Source: Desulfatibacillum aliphaticivorans DSM 15576 (lineage in GTDB: Bacteria; Desulfobacterota; Desulfobacteria; Desulfobacterales; Desulfatibacillaceae). Taken from it: a DNA stretch of 64,000 nucleotides. Of the stretch, positions 8,683-16,696 are shown piece by piece. The position numbers were made by a program, and so were the translations under genes. The notes beneath the pieces were generated by a model, which was not told the DNA's origin, did no database searches, and saw only the letters and a list, made by a program, of their open reading frames with translations. Every line of letters starts with the position of its first letter. Position 1 is the first letter of the stretch. Location: positions 244,646-308,645 of the forward strand of contig NZ_AUCT01000006.1 in the NCBI RefSeq assembly GCF_000429905.1, read 5' to 3'.

Positions 8683-9972
8683 TTAGAAATACCAGGTGCA
8701 AAGCAGATAGGCCTTGACCGGCGAGCCCATGGACTTGCCGCTGAAAGGCTCGTCCAGGCCGCCGAACTCGGTATTGCCGGACCCGGCGGGTATGTCGGTC
8801 CCGACCAGGATATTCAGGGAGGACAGGGCGTCCCACGAGATTCTCGGCTGAATCAATAAAGAACCGTCGTCCAGGTTGACGATGGTGGAAAGAAACAGGT
8901 TCACTAAAGGATGGGCCTCAAACTGCAGTTGCCCAGAGGCGTACCACCTGCCCAGGGTGAACATTTCTCCTCGATCCAGCCGGATTAGCAGGTCCGGGTC
9001 CATCAGGGAGTCCCACGGATCGCTGTGTCCGAACCCGTTGTAATACAACTCGCACAAGCCGTAAAAATTATGCCCGCCCCACACCCAGGAATAATCCATG
9101 TTGGTCACGGCGCTGAAATCGCTGTCGGAAAAATCGCCGTCCAGGGCCGTGATGGTGAAGTCCGTTCTCCACGCCGCGTTCAACACGTACCGGACCATGC
9201 CAAACCCCACAACCGCGTCCTCGTAATGCCGCGCCGCCATGACGTCCCAATCCGAGCCGAAAGCCGAAAACTTGGCCTTGCCTGCAATGGACGACTCGCT
9301 GCCGGAAACGTCGCCCGTGCAGACGTTTCTGCGGGGGACGTAAGCCAGTTGCAGGTCGGAAAAAGGTCCGGCCCACCCTTGAAGCACCAGCATGTCATCG
9401 CCGGTTTTGTAGTCCCGAACCACGTCAGAGGGGGAAAAGGGGTTCAGCAAGTCCATGGGGTTGAAAATCAGCCCGTTGCCCCAGGTGAGGGCCTGTCTCC
9501 CGGCCCGCACCGTCAGCTTGTCCCCGGCGTAGGTTGCCGAAAGCCTATCCAGGCGATGATATAAAAGGTAATCCTCGTTTTCCTCCAAAACGCCCGTCAG
9601 GGAAAATAGCCTATGCTCGTCCGACGGGGCGCCGGCCGCGAGGGATTGAGCCGTGGGAAATCCTTGGGCCAGGCGCCGGATTTGCCTGCGGGATTCCCCG
9701 CCTGTAAAAGCGGCTTGATATTGGGCTTCCAGGGTCAAATGTTCGCCCACGAAAACAGATCCGTTCAAACGGCCGTCAAAGCCTCCGTCCGCAAGGGGGC
9801 CTGTGTCGCCCACGTATTCCAGCACATGGGGCTTGCCGTACCAGGAGGAGGATCCCTGGGCGCGCAAATGGCCGCCCCACTTGGCTTCCACGTCCGGGCT
9901 TGCGGATTGGCAGGGGAGGGCTCCAATCCAAAGCAAACAACAGAATATGCAAAGCGTGCGTGTGAGTCGCAT
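8683..9972 (-). CDS. Outer-membrane beta-barrel protein of an ABC export locus
   Basis: 429 residues with a clear signal peptide (MRLTRTLCIFCCLLWIGALP, cleavage near QSA). The rest is rich in alternating aromatic and polar residues (short beta strands) and ends in WYF, the terminal aromatic expected for an outer-membrane barrel. The start ATG overlaps the stop of the LolD-like ATPase gene by one base (TAATG), so the two are translationally coupled. As the last gene of a TetR/LolA-like/FtsX/FtsX/ATPase operon, it is probably the outer-membrane end of the system. It resembles DUF1302-like barrels loosely; substrate unknown. Confidence 0.7.
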   Translation of the reverse strand: MRLTRTLCIFCCLLWIGALPCQSASPDVEAKWGGHLRAQGSSSWYGKPHVLEYVGDTGPLADGGFDGRLNGSVFVGEHLTLEAQYQAAFTGGESRRQIRRLAQGFPTAQSLAAGAPSDEHRLFSLTGVLEENEDYLLYHRLDRLSATYAGDKLTVRAGRQALTWGNGLIFNPMDLLNPFSPSDVVRDYKTGDDMLVLQGWAGPFSDLQLAYVPRRNVCTGDVSGSESSIAGKAKFSAFGSDWDVMAARHYEDAVVGFGMVRYVLNAAWRTDFTITALDGDFSDSDFSAVTNMDYSWVWGGHNFYGLCELYYNGFGHSDPWDSLMDPDLLIRLDRGEMFTLGRWYASGQLQFEAHPLVNLFLSTIVNLDDGSLLIQPRISWDALSSLNILVGTDIPAGSGNTEFGGLDEPFSGKSMGSPVKAYLLCTWYF

Positions 9973-10655
9973 TATTTAACCTTGTCGTCCACGATGGCGC
10001 CGTCTTTCATGGACACCAGCCGTTTGGCCGCGTTCATGACCATGGAATCGTGGGTGGAGAAGATAAAGGTGACCCCGTGCTTTTGGTTCATCTCACGCAT
10101 GGTGCGGAGCAGGCTTTCGCCGGTGACCGAATCCAGGTTGGCCGTGGGTTCGTCCGCCAGGATCAACGTGGGATCGGAAACCAGCGCCCTGGCCACGGCC
10201 ACCCGCTGCTGCTGGCCGCCGGAAAGCTGGGCCGGCTTGCGGTCGTATTTTCCTTCCAGGCCCACATCGTCCAGCATGGCTCGGGCTTTTTCCTTGCGTT
10301 CGGCCTTGCCCACGCCTTGAAGCTGAAGGATGTATTCCACGTTTTCCTCAGCCGTAAACACGGGAATGAGGTTATATGACTGAAACACAAAGCCGATCTG
10401 GGACAGCCGCAGTTCGGCCAGATCCCCGGAAGACATGTTTGCAAAGTCCTTTCCGTTGACGGAAATTTTCCCTCCGTCCGGCTCGTCCAGGCCGCCGATG
10501 AGGTTCAGCAGGGTGGTCTTCCCAGACCCGGAAGGCCCGGCCAGAGCCACGAATTCCCCGGCGTCCACGTTCAGGCTGACCTTATTGAGCGCCGTCACCT
10601 TGACGTCGCCCTGCATGTAAATTTTGGAAACGTCCGATACACTTACCGCGTTCAT
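9972..10655 (-). CDS. ABC transporter ATP-binding protein, LolD/MacB type
   Basis: 227 residues, the normal length for a LolD-like nucleotide-binding subunit. Walker A GPSGSGKTT is near residue 40, the Q-loop segment FVFQSYNLIP near 90, the signature LSGGQQQRVAVARAL near 143, Walker B LILADEPT near 164 and the switch His in FSTHD. It would power the two FtsX-like permeases encoded just upstream in the operon, using the mechanotransmission mechanism known for LolCDE/MacB. AAAGGA lies eight bases before the ATG. A 342-base gap holding a G-rich repeat separates it from the first permease, so expression may partly depend on a separate message or processing. Confidence 0.92.
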   Translation of the reverse strand: MNAVSVSDVSKIYMQGDVKVTALNKVSLNVDAGEFVALAGPSGSGKTTLLNLIGGLDEPDGGKISVNGKDFANMSSGDLAELRLSQIGFVFQSYNLIPVFTAEENVEYILQLQGVGKAERKEKARAMLDDVGLEGKYDRKPAQLSGGQQQRVAVARALVSDPTLILADEPTANLDSVTGESLLRTMREMNQKHGVTFIFSTHDSMVMNAAKRLVSMKDGAIVDDKVK

Positions 10656-10997
10656 GGTTTCATTCCTTTCATTTCGCCCTTGTGCTTTTCATATGAGCGA
10701 GTTTTTTGTTCAAACGGGGCCCTTTTAACCGGATGGCCGTTAAAACTCGAAGCCTTAGGCAATTTCAGCTCCAGTAGGGATTTTAAAACCAAAGCCCCGA
10801 AATCTTTGTCCCTTCCCCCCTGGCGGGGGAAGGACAGGATGGGGGGGACTGTCGGAATGGTCGGGAACGTCACCCCCACCCCAACCCTCCCCCGTCAAGG
10901 GGGAGGGAGCTTTTTTTTGCGCCCTTTTGGAATTGGCAGCCTGCATTATTCTCTCTTGGCACTGGATATCTTCAAAGCGATGTTTTGATAATAAATA
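10656..10997. repeat. Intergenic stretch with a G/C-run inverted repeat
   Basis: This 342-base gap between permease and ATPase genes contains CCTTCCCCCCTGGCGGGGGAAGG (around 10811-10832) followed by TCACCCCCACCCCAACCCTC and a CCCTCCCCC/GGGGGAGGG hairpin (about 10885-10909). Runs of this kind are a widespread class of short mobile intergenic repeats that, when translated in one frame, give the familiar spurious PTPTLPRQGGG peptide, seen here on the plus strand. No gene is supported. Confidence 0.65.
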
Positions 10998-12230
10998 TCA
11001 ATTATGCCGCATGGTTTCCACGGGCGTAAACCGGGCGGCCTTGACCGCCGGATATATGGAGACGATCAATCCCAGCACAATCACCACGGCGTTGGCTGCG
11101 ATCACGTCTCCATTATCAATGGCCGGATAAATCATCCGGGACATGCCCCACATCTTCACCCCCTGGGCGAAACTCCCAAGGTCAATGCCCTTCATGGCCA
11201 CGTACCAGGTGAAAGCCAGGCTGCACAAGGTGCCTGCAGCGCAGCCTGCAATAAGCAAAAAGCTGCTTTCTCCAAGGACCATGCGGATGATCCACGAAGG
11301 CTTCATGCCGATGGCCTTTAGCAGGCCGAACTCCCGCATGCGTTCGTAAACGGCCATGAGTACGGTGTTGACGATGCCGAAGCCCATGGCGATGAAAACC
11401 ACCACAAACCAGATGTAAAGAAACATGTCGAACATGGCCAGATAGGCTTTCATGGCGGGAATCTGCTCCATCCAGTCGAAAACGGACAGATTGAGCGGTT
11501 TGAGCGCCTCTTTGCACTTGGAAACAGTTTGCTGCAGCATGCGGTCCACCTTTTTTCCCGGCAGGGTGGCTGCGATTTCGGTGGCGCCATTTTTGTCCCC
11601 GACCAGAATTTTTGCCGCATCCAGGGTAATGAAAACATACGCCTTTTCCGTGGCCTCAATTTCCGCGTGATAAAGGCCCCGGATCCTGAATGCCCTGGAC
11701 TGGGTTTCGCCGTCGGCCCGTTGGGTGGTCAGGACCAGCTTTTTGCCGACTTCCGTGTCAAACCGGTCCGCCAGGGCCGCGCCCAGAAGGATTCCGTTTT
11801 TATCCCCGTCCTCCAGCATTTCCCCCTCAATGGGCGCATCCCCGATGAACGAAACGCCCTTCTCTTTGGAGGGCTCAATGCCTGCGATTTCTATACCCGC
11901 AGTTTCCCTGGCGTTGGCGGCCACGCCTTCCACCCGGATGCGCTGGACGATTTTTGATCCCTCGGGCAGCACGGGCAGAATTTTATCCATGACGGACCGG
12001 GGATCTTCGATCCGATGGGATATGTCCGGGTCGGACCGGTAGTCCGGATGCTGGATTTTAATGTGGCCCACCAAGTTGTCTATGGCGTTGTTCACCATGC
12101 CGTTTGCCATGCCCCGGGAAAAGGCGGCGAAGAAAATCATGGAAAACACACCCATGAAAATGGCCAGCAAAATGATCGCCGTGCGCCTTGGATTGCGCCA
12201 TAAGTTACGCCATGCCAATTGTGCAAACAT
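10998..12230 (-). CDS. ABC transporter permease, FtsX/MacB-like
   Basis: 410 residues with the LolC/MacB layout: one N-terminal helix (residues about 18-40), a long periplasmic MacB_PCD-like domain to about residue 265, and three C-terminal helices in an FtsX domain (MREFGLLKAIGMKPSWI segment between helices two and three). AGGAGG lies five bases before the ATG. It follows a paralogous permease with a 13-base gap; the two probably make a heterodimer with the ATPase downstream. Family function is extraction of lipids, lipoproteins or hydrophobic molecules from the inner membrane; the neighbouring LolA-like gene fits that. Confidence 0.9.
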   Translation of the reverse strand: MFAQLAWRNLWRNPRRTAIILLAIFMGVFSMIFFAAFSRGMANGMVNNAIDNLVGHIKIQHPDYRSDPDISHRIEDPRSVMDKILPVLPEGSKIVQRIRVEGVAANARETAGIEIAGIEPSKEKGVSFIGDAPIEGEMLEDGDKNGILLGAALADRFDTEVGKKLVLTTQRADGETQSRAFRIRGLYHAEIEATEKAYVFITLDAAKILVGDKNGATEIAATLPGKKVDRMLQQTVSKCKEALKPLNLSVFDWMEQIPAMKAYLAMFDMFLYIWFVVVFIAMGFGIVNTVLMAVYERMREFGLLKAIGMKPSWIIRMVLGESSFLLIAGCAAGTLCSLAFTWYVAMKGIDLGSFAQGVKMWGMSRMIYPAIDNGDVIAANAVVIVLGLIVSIYPAVKAARFTPVETMRHN

Positions 12231-12243
12231 ATTTCCTCCTAAA

Positions 12244-13467
12244 CTACACCGCCTTCATGGCGTTTGCGGGCTTGAGCCTGGGAATGCGCAAGGCCGGCAA
12301 AAGGGCCGTCAAAAAGGTCACCACGCCGATGAGGATCGGGCCGCTGAACAAGGAAATCACGGACAACCGGGGAAACATCCTGCCGGAAATTCCGTATTGA
12401 GCCATGAGGTCCGACGCGCCTCCCATGGATATTCCCACGCCTGCAAAATACTGGGTGAGAAGCGCACCCAAGACCATGCCGAACAACAATCCCAGCCCGG
12501 TCATGAACATGGATTCCATGAGGATGATTTTCACCAGCCGCAAGGGCTTGACTCCTATGGCCATCATGACCCCAAACTCCCGGGTGCGTTCAAACACGGC
12601 CATCAAAAAGGTGTTCATGATGCTGAAGGCCACCACAATGATCAGAATCACGTACATGATGATTCCGCTCACCAGATCCATCTGGATGGACTGTTTAAGC
12701 CCGGGCGACAATTCCATCCAGTCCAGGACCGCCAGGCCTTTCAATGCGCTGTCCTGCATCAGGGCTCTTTTGACTTCCCCCACCTCTGTCAATTTGTGGA
12801 CTACGGCCACTACTGCATGCACCGCGCCGTCCATACCGAATAATTGGTCAAAATCCGTCAGCAGCATCTGGACCGTGGACCGGTCCACCTCGTCGATGCC
12901 GGACTTGAATATCCCCCGCACCGTCATGACCGTGGCTGCAATGGAGCCGTCCCTTGCCTGGCCTAAAATGGTCAGTTCCTCCCCCAGGCCTATCTTCAAA
13001 CGTTCGGCCATGAGGGCGCCTATGATGACCGTGTTGGGATCGTCCGAAGAAAGGTAGTCCCCCTGGCGAATCAGGGAGGAGGTTTTCAGGACTCTGGATT
13101 CCGTCTCGGGATCCACGCCCATGATCATGACTCCCCGGGTGCGATCCTCGCTGGAGGCCAGCACAAAGGTCTGGCATCGGGCCGTGCACGCTTCAACGCC
13201 GGGATTGCGGGTCAGGGCGTCCATGACCTCCCGGGGATTTGTCACCACCTTCCGCATTTCCGGTTTGTCGTGGTATCCTTGGGCCTGGACCTGCAAATGC
13301 CCGGTGGAAAGCCTTACCGAAGCATCGATCATGCCTTCGTAAGAACCGAACTGAAAGGAGAGCATGAACACCAGGAGCAACGAGGCGAAGCCGATGGCCA
13401 TCATGGTCAGGATCGACCGCCTTGTGTGCCTCCAGATGTTGCGCCACGCCAGTTTAAGATCGCCCAT
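12244..13467 (-). CDS. ABC transporter permease, FtsX/MacB-like (second subunit)
   Basis: 407 residues, a paralogue of the next gene with the same arrangement: N-terminal helix at about 18-40, periplasmic domain, and three C-terminal helices with the FERTREFGVMMAIGVKPLRL loop typical of FtsX permeases. CGGAGA lies six bases before the ATG at 13467. It starts three bases after the stop of the LolA-like gene. Two unequal permeases plus one LolD-like ATPase is the LolCDE arrangement, but there is a barrel protein and TetR regulator here, so this is a dedicated exporter and not the housekeeping Lol system. Confidence 0.9.
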   Translation of the reverse strand: MGDLKLAWRNIWRHTRRSILTMMAIGFASLLLVFMLSFQFGSYEGMIDASVRLSTGHLQVQAQGYHDKPEMRKVVTNPREVMDALTRNPGVEACTARCQTFVLASSEDRTRGVMIMGVDPETESRVLKTSSLIRQGDYLSSDDPNTVIIGALMAERLKIGLGEELTILGQARDGSIAATVMTVRGIFKSGIDEVDRSTVQMLLTDFDQLFGMDGAVHAVVAVVHKLTEVGEVKRALMQDSALKGLAVLDWMELSPGLKQSIQMDLVSGIIMYVILIIVVAFSIMNTFLMAVFERTREFGVMMAIGVKPLRLVKIILMESMFMTGLGLLFGMVLGALLTQYFAGVGISMGGASDLMAQYGISGRMFPRLSVISLFSGPILIGVVTFLTALLPALRIPRLKPANAMKAV

Positions 13468-13469
13468 GA

Positions 13470-14228
13470 CTATCTCCGTTTGGTCTTGAGGCTGGACAGG
13501 GAAAACAGGTTGGGAGGCAGCTTCACGTCAAATGCCAGTTCCTTGTAGGTTAACTGGGTGAATCTGTCCGTCTCGCCCGCCTTCTTCATGGTCCACACCT
13601 TGGGAAAAAGCCTGCCGCCCAGTTCCGCGACCTCGCTGTTGGTCATTTCCTTAACCAAAAGGCCGTCCTCGTCAAAAAAGGCCTCCCGCAGCAAAACGCC
13701 GTCCTCCCGGATGGTCAGTTCCAGCTTGCCCCAGACCACGGCCGCTTCTTCATGGGGAATAGAGGTCAGTTCATAAACCTTCATGCCGTCAACTTCCTTT
13801 TCCGCGGTCACTGTGTGGTCATAGTCCTCCACCAGGGAGTCGGTCTTGGAAAGGTCGTCGTTGGAAAAATCCGAGCCCATCCAGGCCTGGCTCATCATGG
13901 ACGGCGGCAGCTTGATGGTGCGGTTGACTTTTGGGTTGTAGGTCCACATGTCCCGGCCTTTCTTCAAAGTGCCGTTGCCTGCGTCCTTGGGCGGGGACTC
14001 GATGAAAAACAAGGCGTCGCTCTTGCCTTTGGTCCAGCCTTTGATGACCATGGTGCGCGTGAAGTCAGGGCGCTGAATGGTCATTTCCACCACCGATTTC
14101 GAGGTTTCACCCCGCATGTACTCAAAGGCCTTGTTCACAATGGCCGCGCCGTCTTCGTCCGCCAGGGCGGGGAAGGGCGCGAGGATTAAACTCAGCAAAA
14201 CCAGAATGCCTGTTGCTTGTCGCTTCAT
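13470..14228 (-). CDS. LolA-like outer-membrane lipoprotein-sorting protein
   Basis: 252 residues from the ATG at 14228; the frame extends to 14273, but AAAGGATG sits just before 14228 and the encoded N-terminus is a good signal peptide (MKRQATGILVLLSLILAPFP, cleavage after ALA). The mature part matches the LolA-like fold family (outer membrane lipoprotein-sorting protein), with the KGKSDALFFIESPPKDAGNG and YDHTVTAEKEVDGMKVYELT segments. Such proteins are periplasmic carriers of lipids or lipoproteins. It is the first structural gene after tetR (four-base gap) and probably shuttles the cargo between the FtsX permeases and the barrel protein. Confidence 0.88.
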   Translation of the reverse strand: MKRQATGILVLLSLILAPFPALADEDGAAIVNKAFEYMRGETSKSVVEMTIQRPDFTRTMVIKGWTKGKSDALFFIESPPKDAGNGTLKKGRDMWTYNPKVNRTIKLPPSMMSQAWMGSDFSNDDLSKTDSLVEDYDHTVTAEKEVDGMKVYELTSIPHEEAAVVWGKLELTIREDGVLLREAFFDEDGLLVKEMTNSEVAELGGRLFPKVWTMKKAGETDRFTQLTYKELAFDVKLPPNLFSLSSLKTKRR

Positions 14229-14232
14229 GATA

Positions 14233-14859
14233 TCATCCTTTATGGCCGGTTTCGGGATGAATGGATATCCCATTTAAAATGGCAGCCATGGTTTGATCGG
14301 CCGCCCCCCGGATGTCAAAATCCGGGTCCATCCAAAATTGCAGCCCCAAAGCGTCGATGGCGCCCATGATCCCGGCGGAAAGTCCTTCCACATCGGTTTC
14401 CGGCATGAATTCATCAGTTTCAATCCCTTGCTGAATCATGGATCCAATAAGCTTGCGGTAATCACAGTACATCCTTGACATGGCTTGCTTTAATCGGTCC
14501 CGCAATCCGCCTGACGCAGAAGCGGACCAAAACTCAAGGGTCAGGGGATACATTTCAATAGACTCAATCATGCGCTCTACCAATTCGGAGGTAAAGCGCA
14601 GACAGGCTTCCCGAACGGAAAGACGGCCGTTAAAAAAATTAAGATGAACGTCCGTCATCAGTTGCAGGGCGTACCAAAAAAACACGTCGAAAAAGAGATC
14701 TTCCTTGCTTGGAAAATACCCGTAGACCGTGCCCTTGCCCATGCCGGCCCGGGCCGCCACGTCCGAAATGGACGCTCCGGCGTAGCCTTTTTCCGCGAAT
14801 ACTTCCGCCGCCGCCTGCAGCAGCTTGTTTTTGCGCTCTATGCGAAGTTCTTCTCTCAT
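14233..14859 (-). CDS. TetR/AcrR family transcriptional regulator
   Basis: 208 residues. Residues 1-60 form the TetR helix-turn-helix domain (AAAEVFAEKGYAGASISDVA, then AGMGKGTVYGYFPSKEDLF). The C-terminal ligand domain is not recognisable to a substrate class. It is the first gene of the export operon and is followed within four bases by the LolA-like gene. A promoter (TTGACC, 17 bases, TACCCT) and two palindromes lie immediately upstream, so it very likely represses its own operon and is released by a hydrophobic inducer; that ligand is unknown. Confidence 0.93.
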   Translation of the reverse strand: MREELRIERKNKLLQAAAEVFAEKGYAGASISDVAARAGMGKGTVYGYFPSKEDLFFDVFFWYALQLMTDVHLNFFNGRLSVREACLRFTSELVERMIESIEMYPLTLEFWSASASGGLRDRLKQAMSRMYCDYRKLIGSMIQQGIETDEFMPETDVEGLSAGIMGAIDALGLQFWMDPDFDIRGAADQTMAAILNGISIHPETGHKG

Positions 14860-14891
14860 ATATTTCCCACTGATTTTCTCGTTTGGTTTTT

Positions 14892-14965
14892 TCGACTCGT
14901 TGGTCGATTTTTTACAGGGTACGCCTCTGCAAGGACCGGGTCAAGAAAAAAATGACCCATGGGTC
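14892..14965 (-). promoter_or_regulatory. tetR operon promoter with flanking palindromic operators
   Basis: Reading the minus strand: a perfect 12-base palindrome GACCCATGGGTC (14954-14965), then -35 TTGACC (14939-14944), 17-base spacer, -10 TACCCT (14916-14921), then TCGAC-N6-GTCGA (14892-14907) at about the transcription start. The pair of palindromes flanking the promoter suggests TetR autoregulation. Binding is inference. Confidence 0.65.
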
Positions 14966-15000
14966 GAATTTTTTTTATGATTTGATGATTTTTATTGGCT

Positions 15001-15560
15001 CATTCCCAGGCTTCACGTGGGAGTGCATAGGAAGAATCTGAAAATAAAAATGTTTCGAACAAGTATGGAGCAAATCGAAACCGTCGCCGATATCTGGGTG
15101 GCCCAGGCAAAGCAGTATCTTGCCTGGGCGCGGAGCGCAGAAGGAGCGGCCGTTGTGTTAATAGAAACCAAGACTTTCCTGCGGCCGAACGTCCTATCCG
15201 AAGTCAAAGATAAGCAAGGATTCGAACACGACCGTACGCCCGCCGACCTTTCTCAACTCCAATTATTTTTCCGGTCGCGCCTTTTGTTGCTAAAGCAACC
15301 CAGGCAGCAAAAAGCGCTGCCTGGGGCGCCCGTAAATGGGCGCGGCAAGCCGTTCGGCTTTTTTGTAAATAGTCTCAGACGATGAATTCACTGTGTAGTT
15401 GCAGGCCCCCGTGCCTGCCATGGAATGCGCTCCGCGCATCCTAAAAAACCCAGCAAGCTATGCGCCTACGCTGCATCATTCATCCACAAGTCTTGAATCC
15501 GGCGACATGTCTATGGATTGTTCTGGCGGCGCATGGGTGATTGGGACAACTAAACGGCGG
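15001..15560. repeat. Single diverged copy of the multi-hairpin repeat
   Basis: Gene-free region between the tetR promoter and the phosphotriesterase gene. It keeps the order of hairpins of the 2.8-3.9 kb array but with changed stems: CCCAGGCAA-AGCAGTATC-TTGCCTGGG (15102-15128) has the same nine-base loop as CCCTGGCAG-AGCAGTATC-CTGCCAGGG there; CCCAGGCAGC/GCTGCCTGGG (15299-15325) replaces CCCAGGCAAT/ATTGCCTGGG; then GGCAAGCC, GCAGGC/GCCTGC and ATGCGC/GCGCAT stems follow. A terminator-like GGCGGGCC/GGCCCGCC hairpin (about 15557-15580) sits just before the stop of the next gene. No gene is supported in this stretch. Confidence 0.85.
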
Positions 15561-15599
15561 GCCGGTGTTTCGGCCCGCCGCGAAGCTAATACGATGATT

Positions 15600-16583
15600 C
15601 TATTCGCCGGCAAAGAGGCGGCGGGGGTTTTCCTTGATGATGGAGTTGATCTGCTCGTCGGTCACGCCGGCTTCCTTGAAAGCGGGAATGATATTCTTAA
15701 ACAGGTGGGAGGGGTGCCAGTTGGCGATGAGGGGCAGGGCTTCCTCGGGCAGATTCAGGGGCCTGCCCAGCCAGGTGATGATGAAGTCGTGGGAGATCAT
15801 CATTTTGTCGGCGTATCCCTTTTTGATCAACTCGATCATGACGGGGATGCGTTCGGCGTCCATGGGGCAGCCCACCAGCCCCTGGAGCCCCATGCGGTCC
15901 CAGGATACATACACGCCGTGCTTGAAGGTTTCTTCCTGGTAGTTGATGTCCGTGTTGTCGCTCATGTGGCCTATCTGGATCTGCTTGGGATTGGCGCCCG
16001 CCGCTATCAGCAGTTCGGCCTGTTCCGGCCCCATGGTGCCTTCCTGGGTATGGGTGATGATGGGCACGCCGGTTTCTTTGGAAACCTTTGCGGCGGTTTG
16101 GAACATGAGTTTTTCGTAATCCGTGATTTCGCCCTTGCTGGACCCTACCTTAAGAGCGCCGGCTTTGATGCCGGTGTCCATGATGCCCTCGGTCACTTCC
16201 GTCATGAACAGGTCGTACAACTCCCCGGAGACGTCGCCCAGGCTGCTCCGGAATTTCCAATAGGTGGGGGAGCCTTCCCCTTCATAATAATACCCGGTGG
16301 AGCAAATGATGTTTACGCCGGATTTTTCCGAGACTTCCTTAAGGATATCGGGCATGCGGCCGCCGTCCAGGGCGGTGGCGTCCACATAGGAGTTCAGGCC
16401 GTATTCGTCCTTGAGCTGCTTGAGGGTTTCCACGCCTGCGGCCACGATAGCCTGGCGGTCCAGGGGCGCGATGGTCCTGTCGCCGTCCCATCCTGGGTAG
16501 CCGTACAGAATGTGTTCGTGCATGAGGGTGACGCCAAGGTCGTCAGAAGAGATGGGGCCTAATACGGTATTCACGGTAGCCAT
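15600..16583 (-). CDS. Phosphotriesterase-family metal-dependent hydrolase
   Basis: 327 residues, TIM-barrel amidohydrolase of the phosphotriesterase family. The binuclear metal ligands are all present: HEH at residues 22-24, a Lys near 145 in ALKVGSS (the carbamylated bridging lysine), His near 174 in ITHTQEG, His near 206 in IGHMSD and Asp near 264 in SHDF. AAGGAGG lies six bases before the ATG. Members of this family include lactonases and related esterases; true phosphotriesterase activity cannot be assumed. It is downstream of the acyl-CoA ligase gene on the same strand with a 113-base gap, which may reflect a shared role in opening and activating a carboxylic acid or lactone. Confidence 0.9.
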   Translation of the reverse strand: MATVNTVLGPISSDDLGVTLMHEHILYGYPGWDGDRTIAPLDRQAIVAAGVETLKQLKDEYGLNSYVDATALDGGRMPDILKEVSEKSGVNIICSTGYYYEGEGSPTYWKFRSSLGDVSGELYDLFMTEVTEGIMDTGIKAGALKVGSSKGEITDYEKLMFQTAAKVSKETGVPIITHTQEGTMGPEQAELLIAAGANPKQIQIGHMSDNTDINYQEETFKHGVYVSWDRMGLQGLVGCPMDAERIPVMIELIKKGYADKMMISHDFIITWLGRPLNLPEEALPLIANWHPSHLFKNIIPAFKEAGVTDEQINSIIKENPRRLFAGE

Positions 16584-16696
16584 GGGATCCTCCTTGATCT
16601 TTTAGGTATTTTGGGGAGCCCGCGCGGTGTATTTCCAACCCGGGCGGGCGCTGGGTTAAGTTTGTTATAAAAAGAGTAAACGCCCTTTAGCATGCT

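Noticed and set aside
10680..10988. 102-codon frame between permease and ATPase genes
   Set aside because: Contains the PTPTLPRQGGG peptide produced by a common intergenic repeat; no ribosome site.
15218..15227. GGATTCGAAC, resembling a tRNA T-loop
   Set aside because: No acceptor, D or anticodon arm can be built around it on either strand.
15017..15385. 122-codon plus-strand frame
   Set aside because: Lies wholly within the dispersed hairpin repeat.
15399..16562. 387-codon plus-strand frame opposite the phosphotriesterase-family gene
   Set aside because: Begins in the hairpin repeat and is antisense to a gene with all metal ligands intact.
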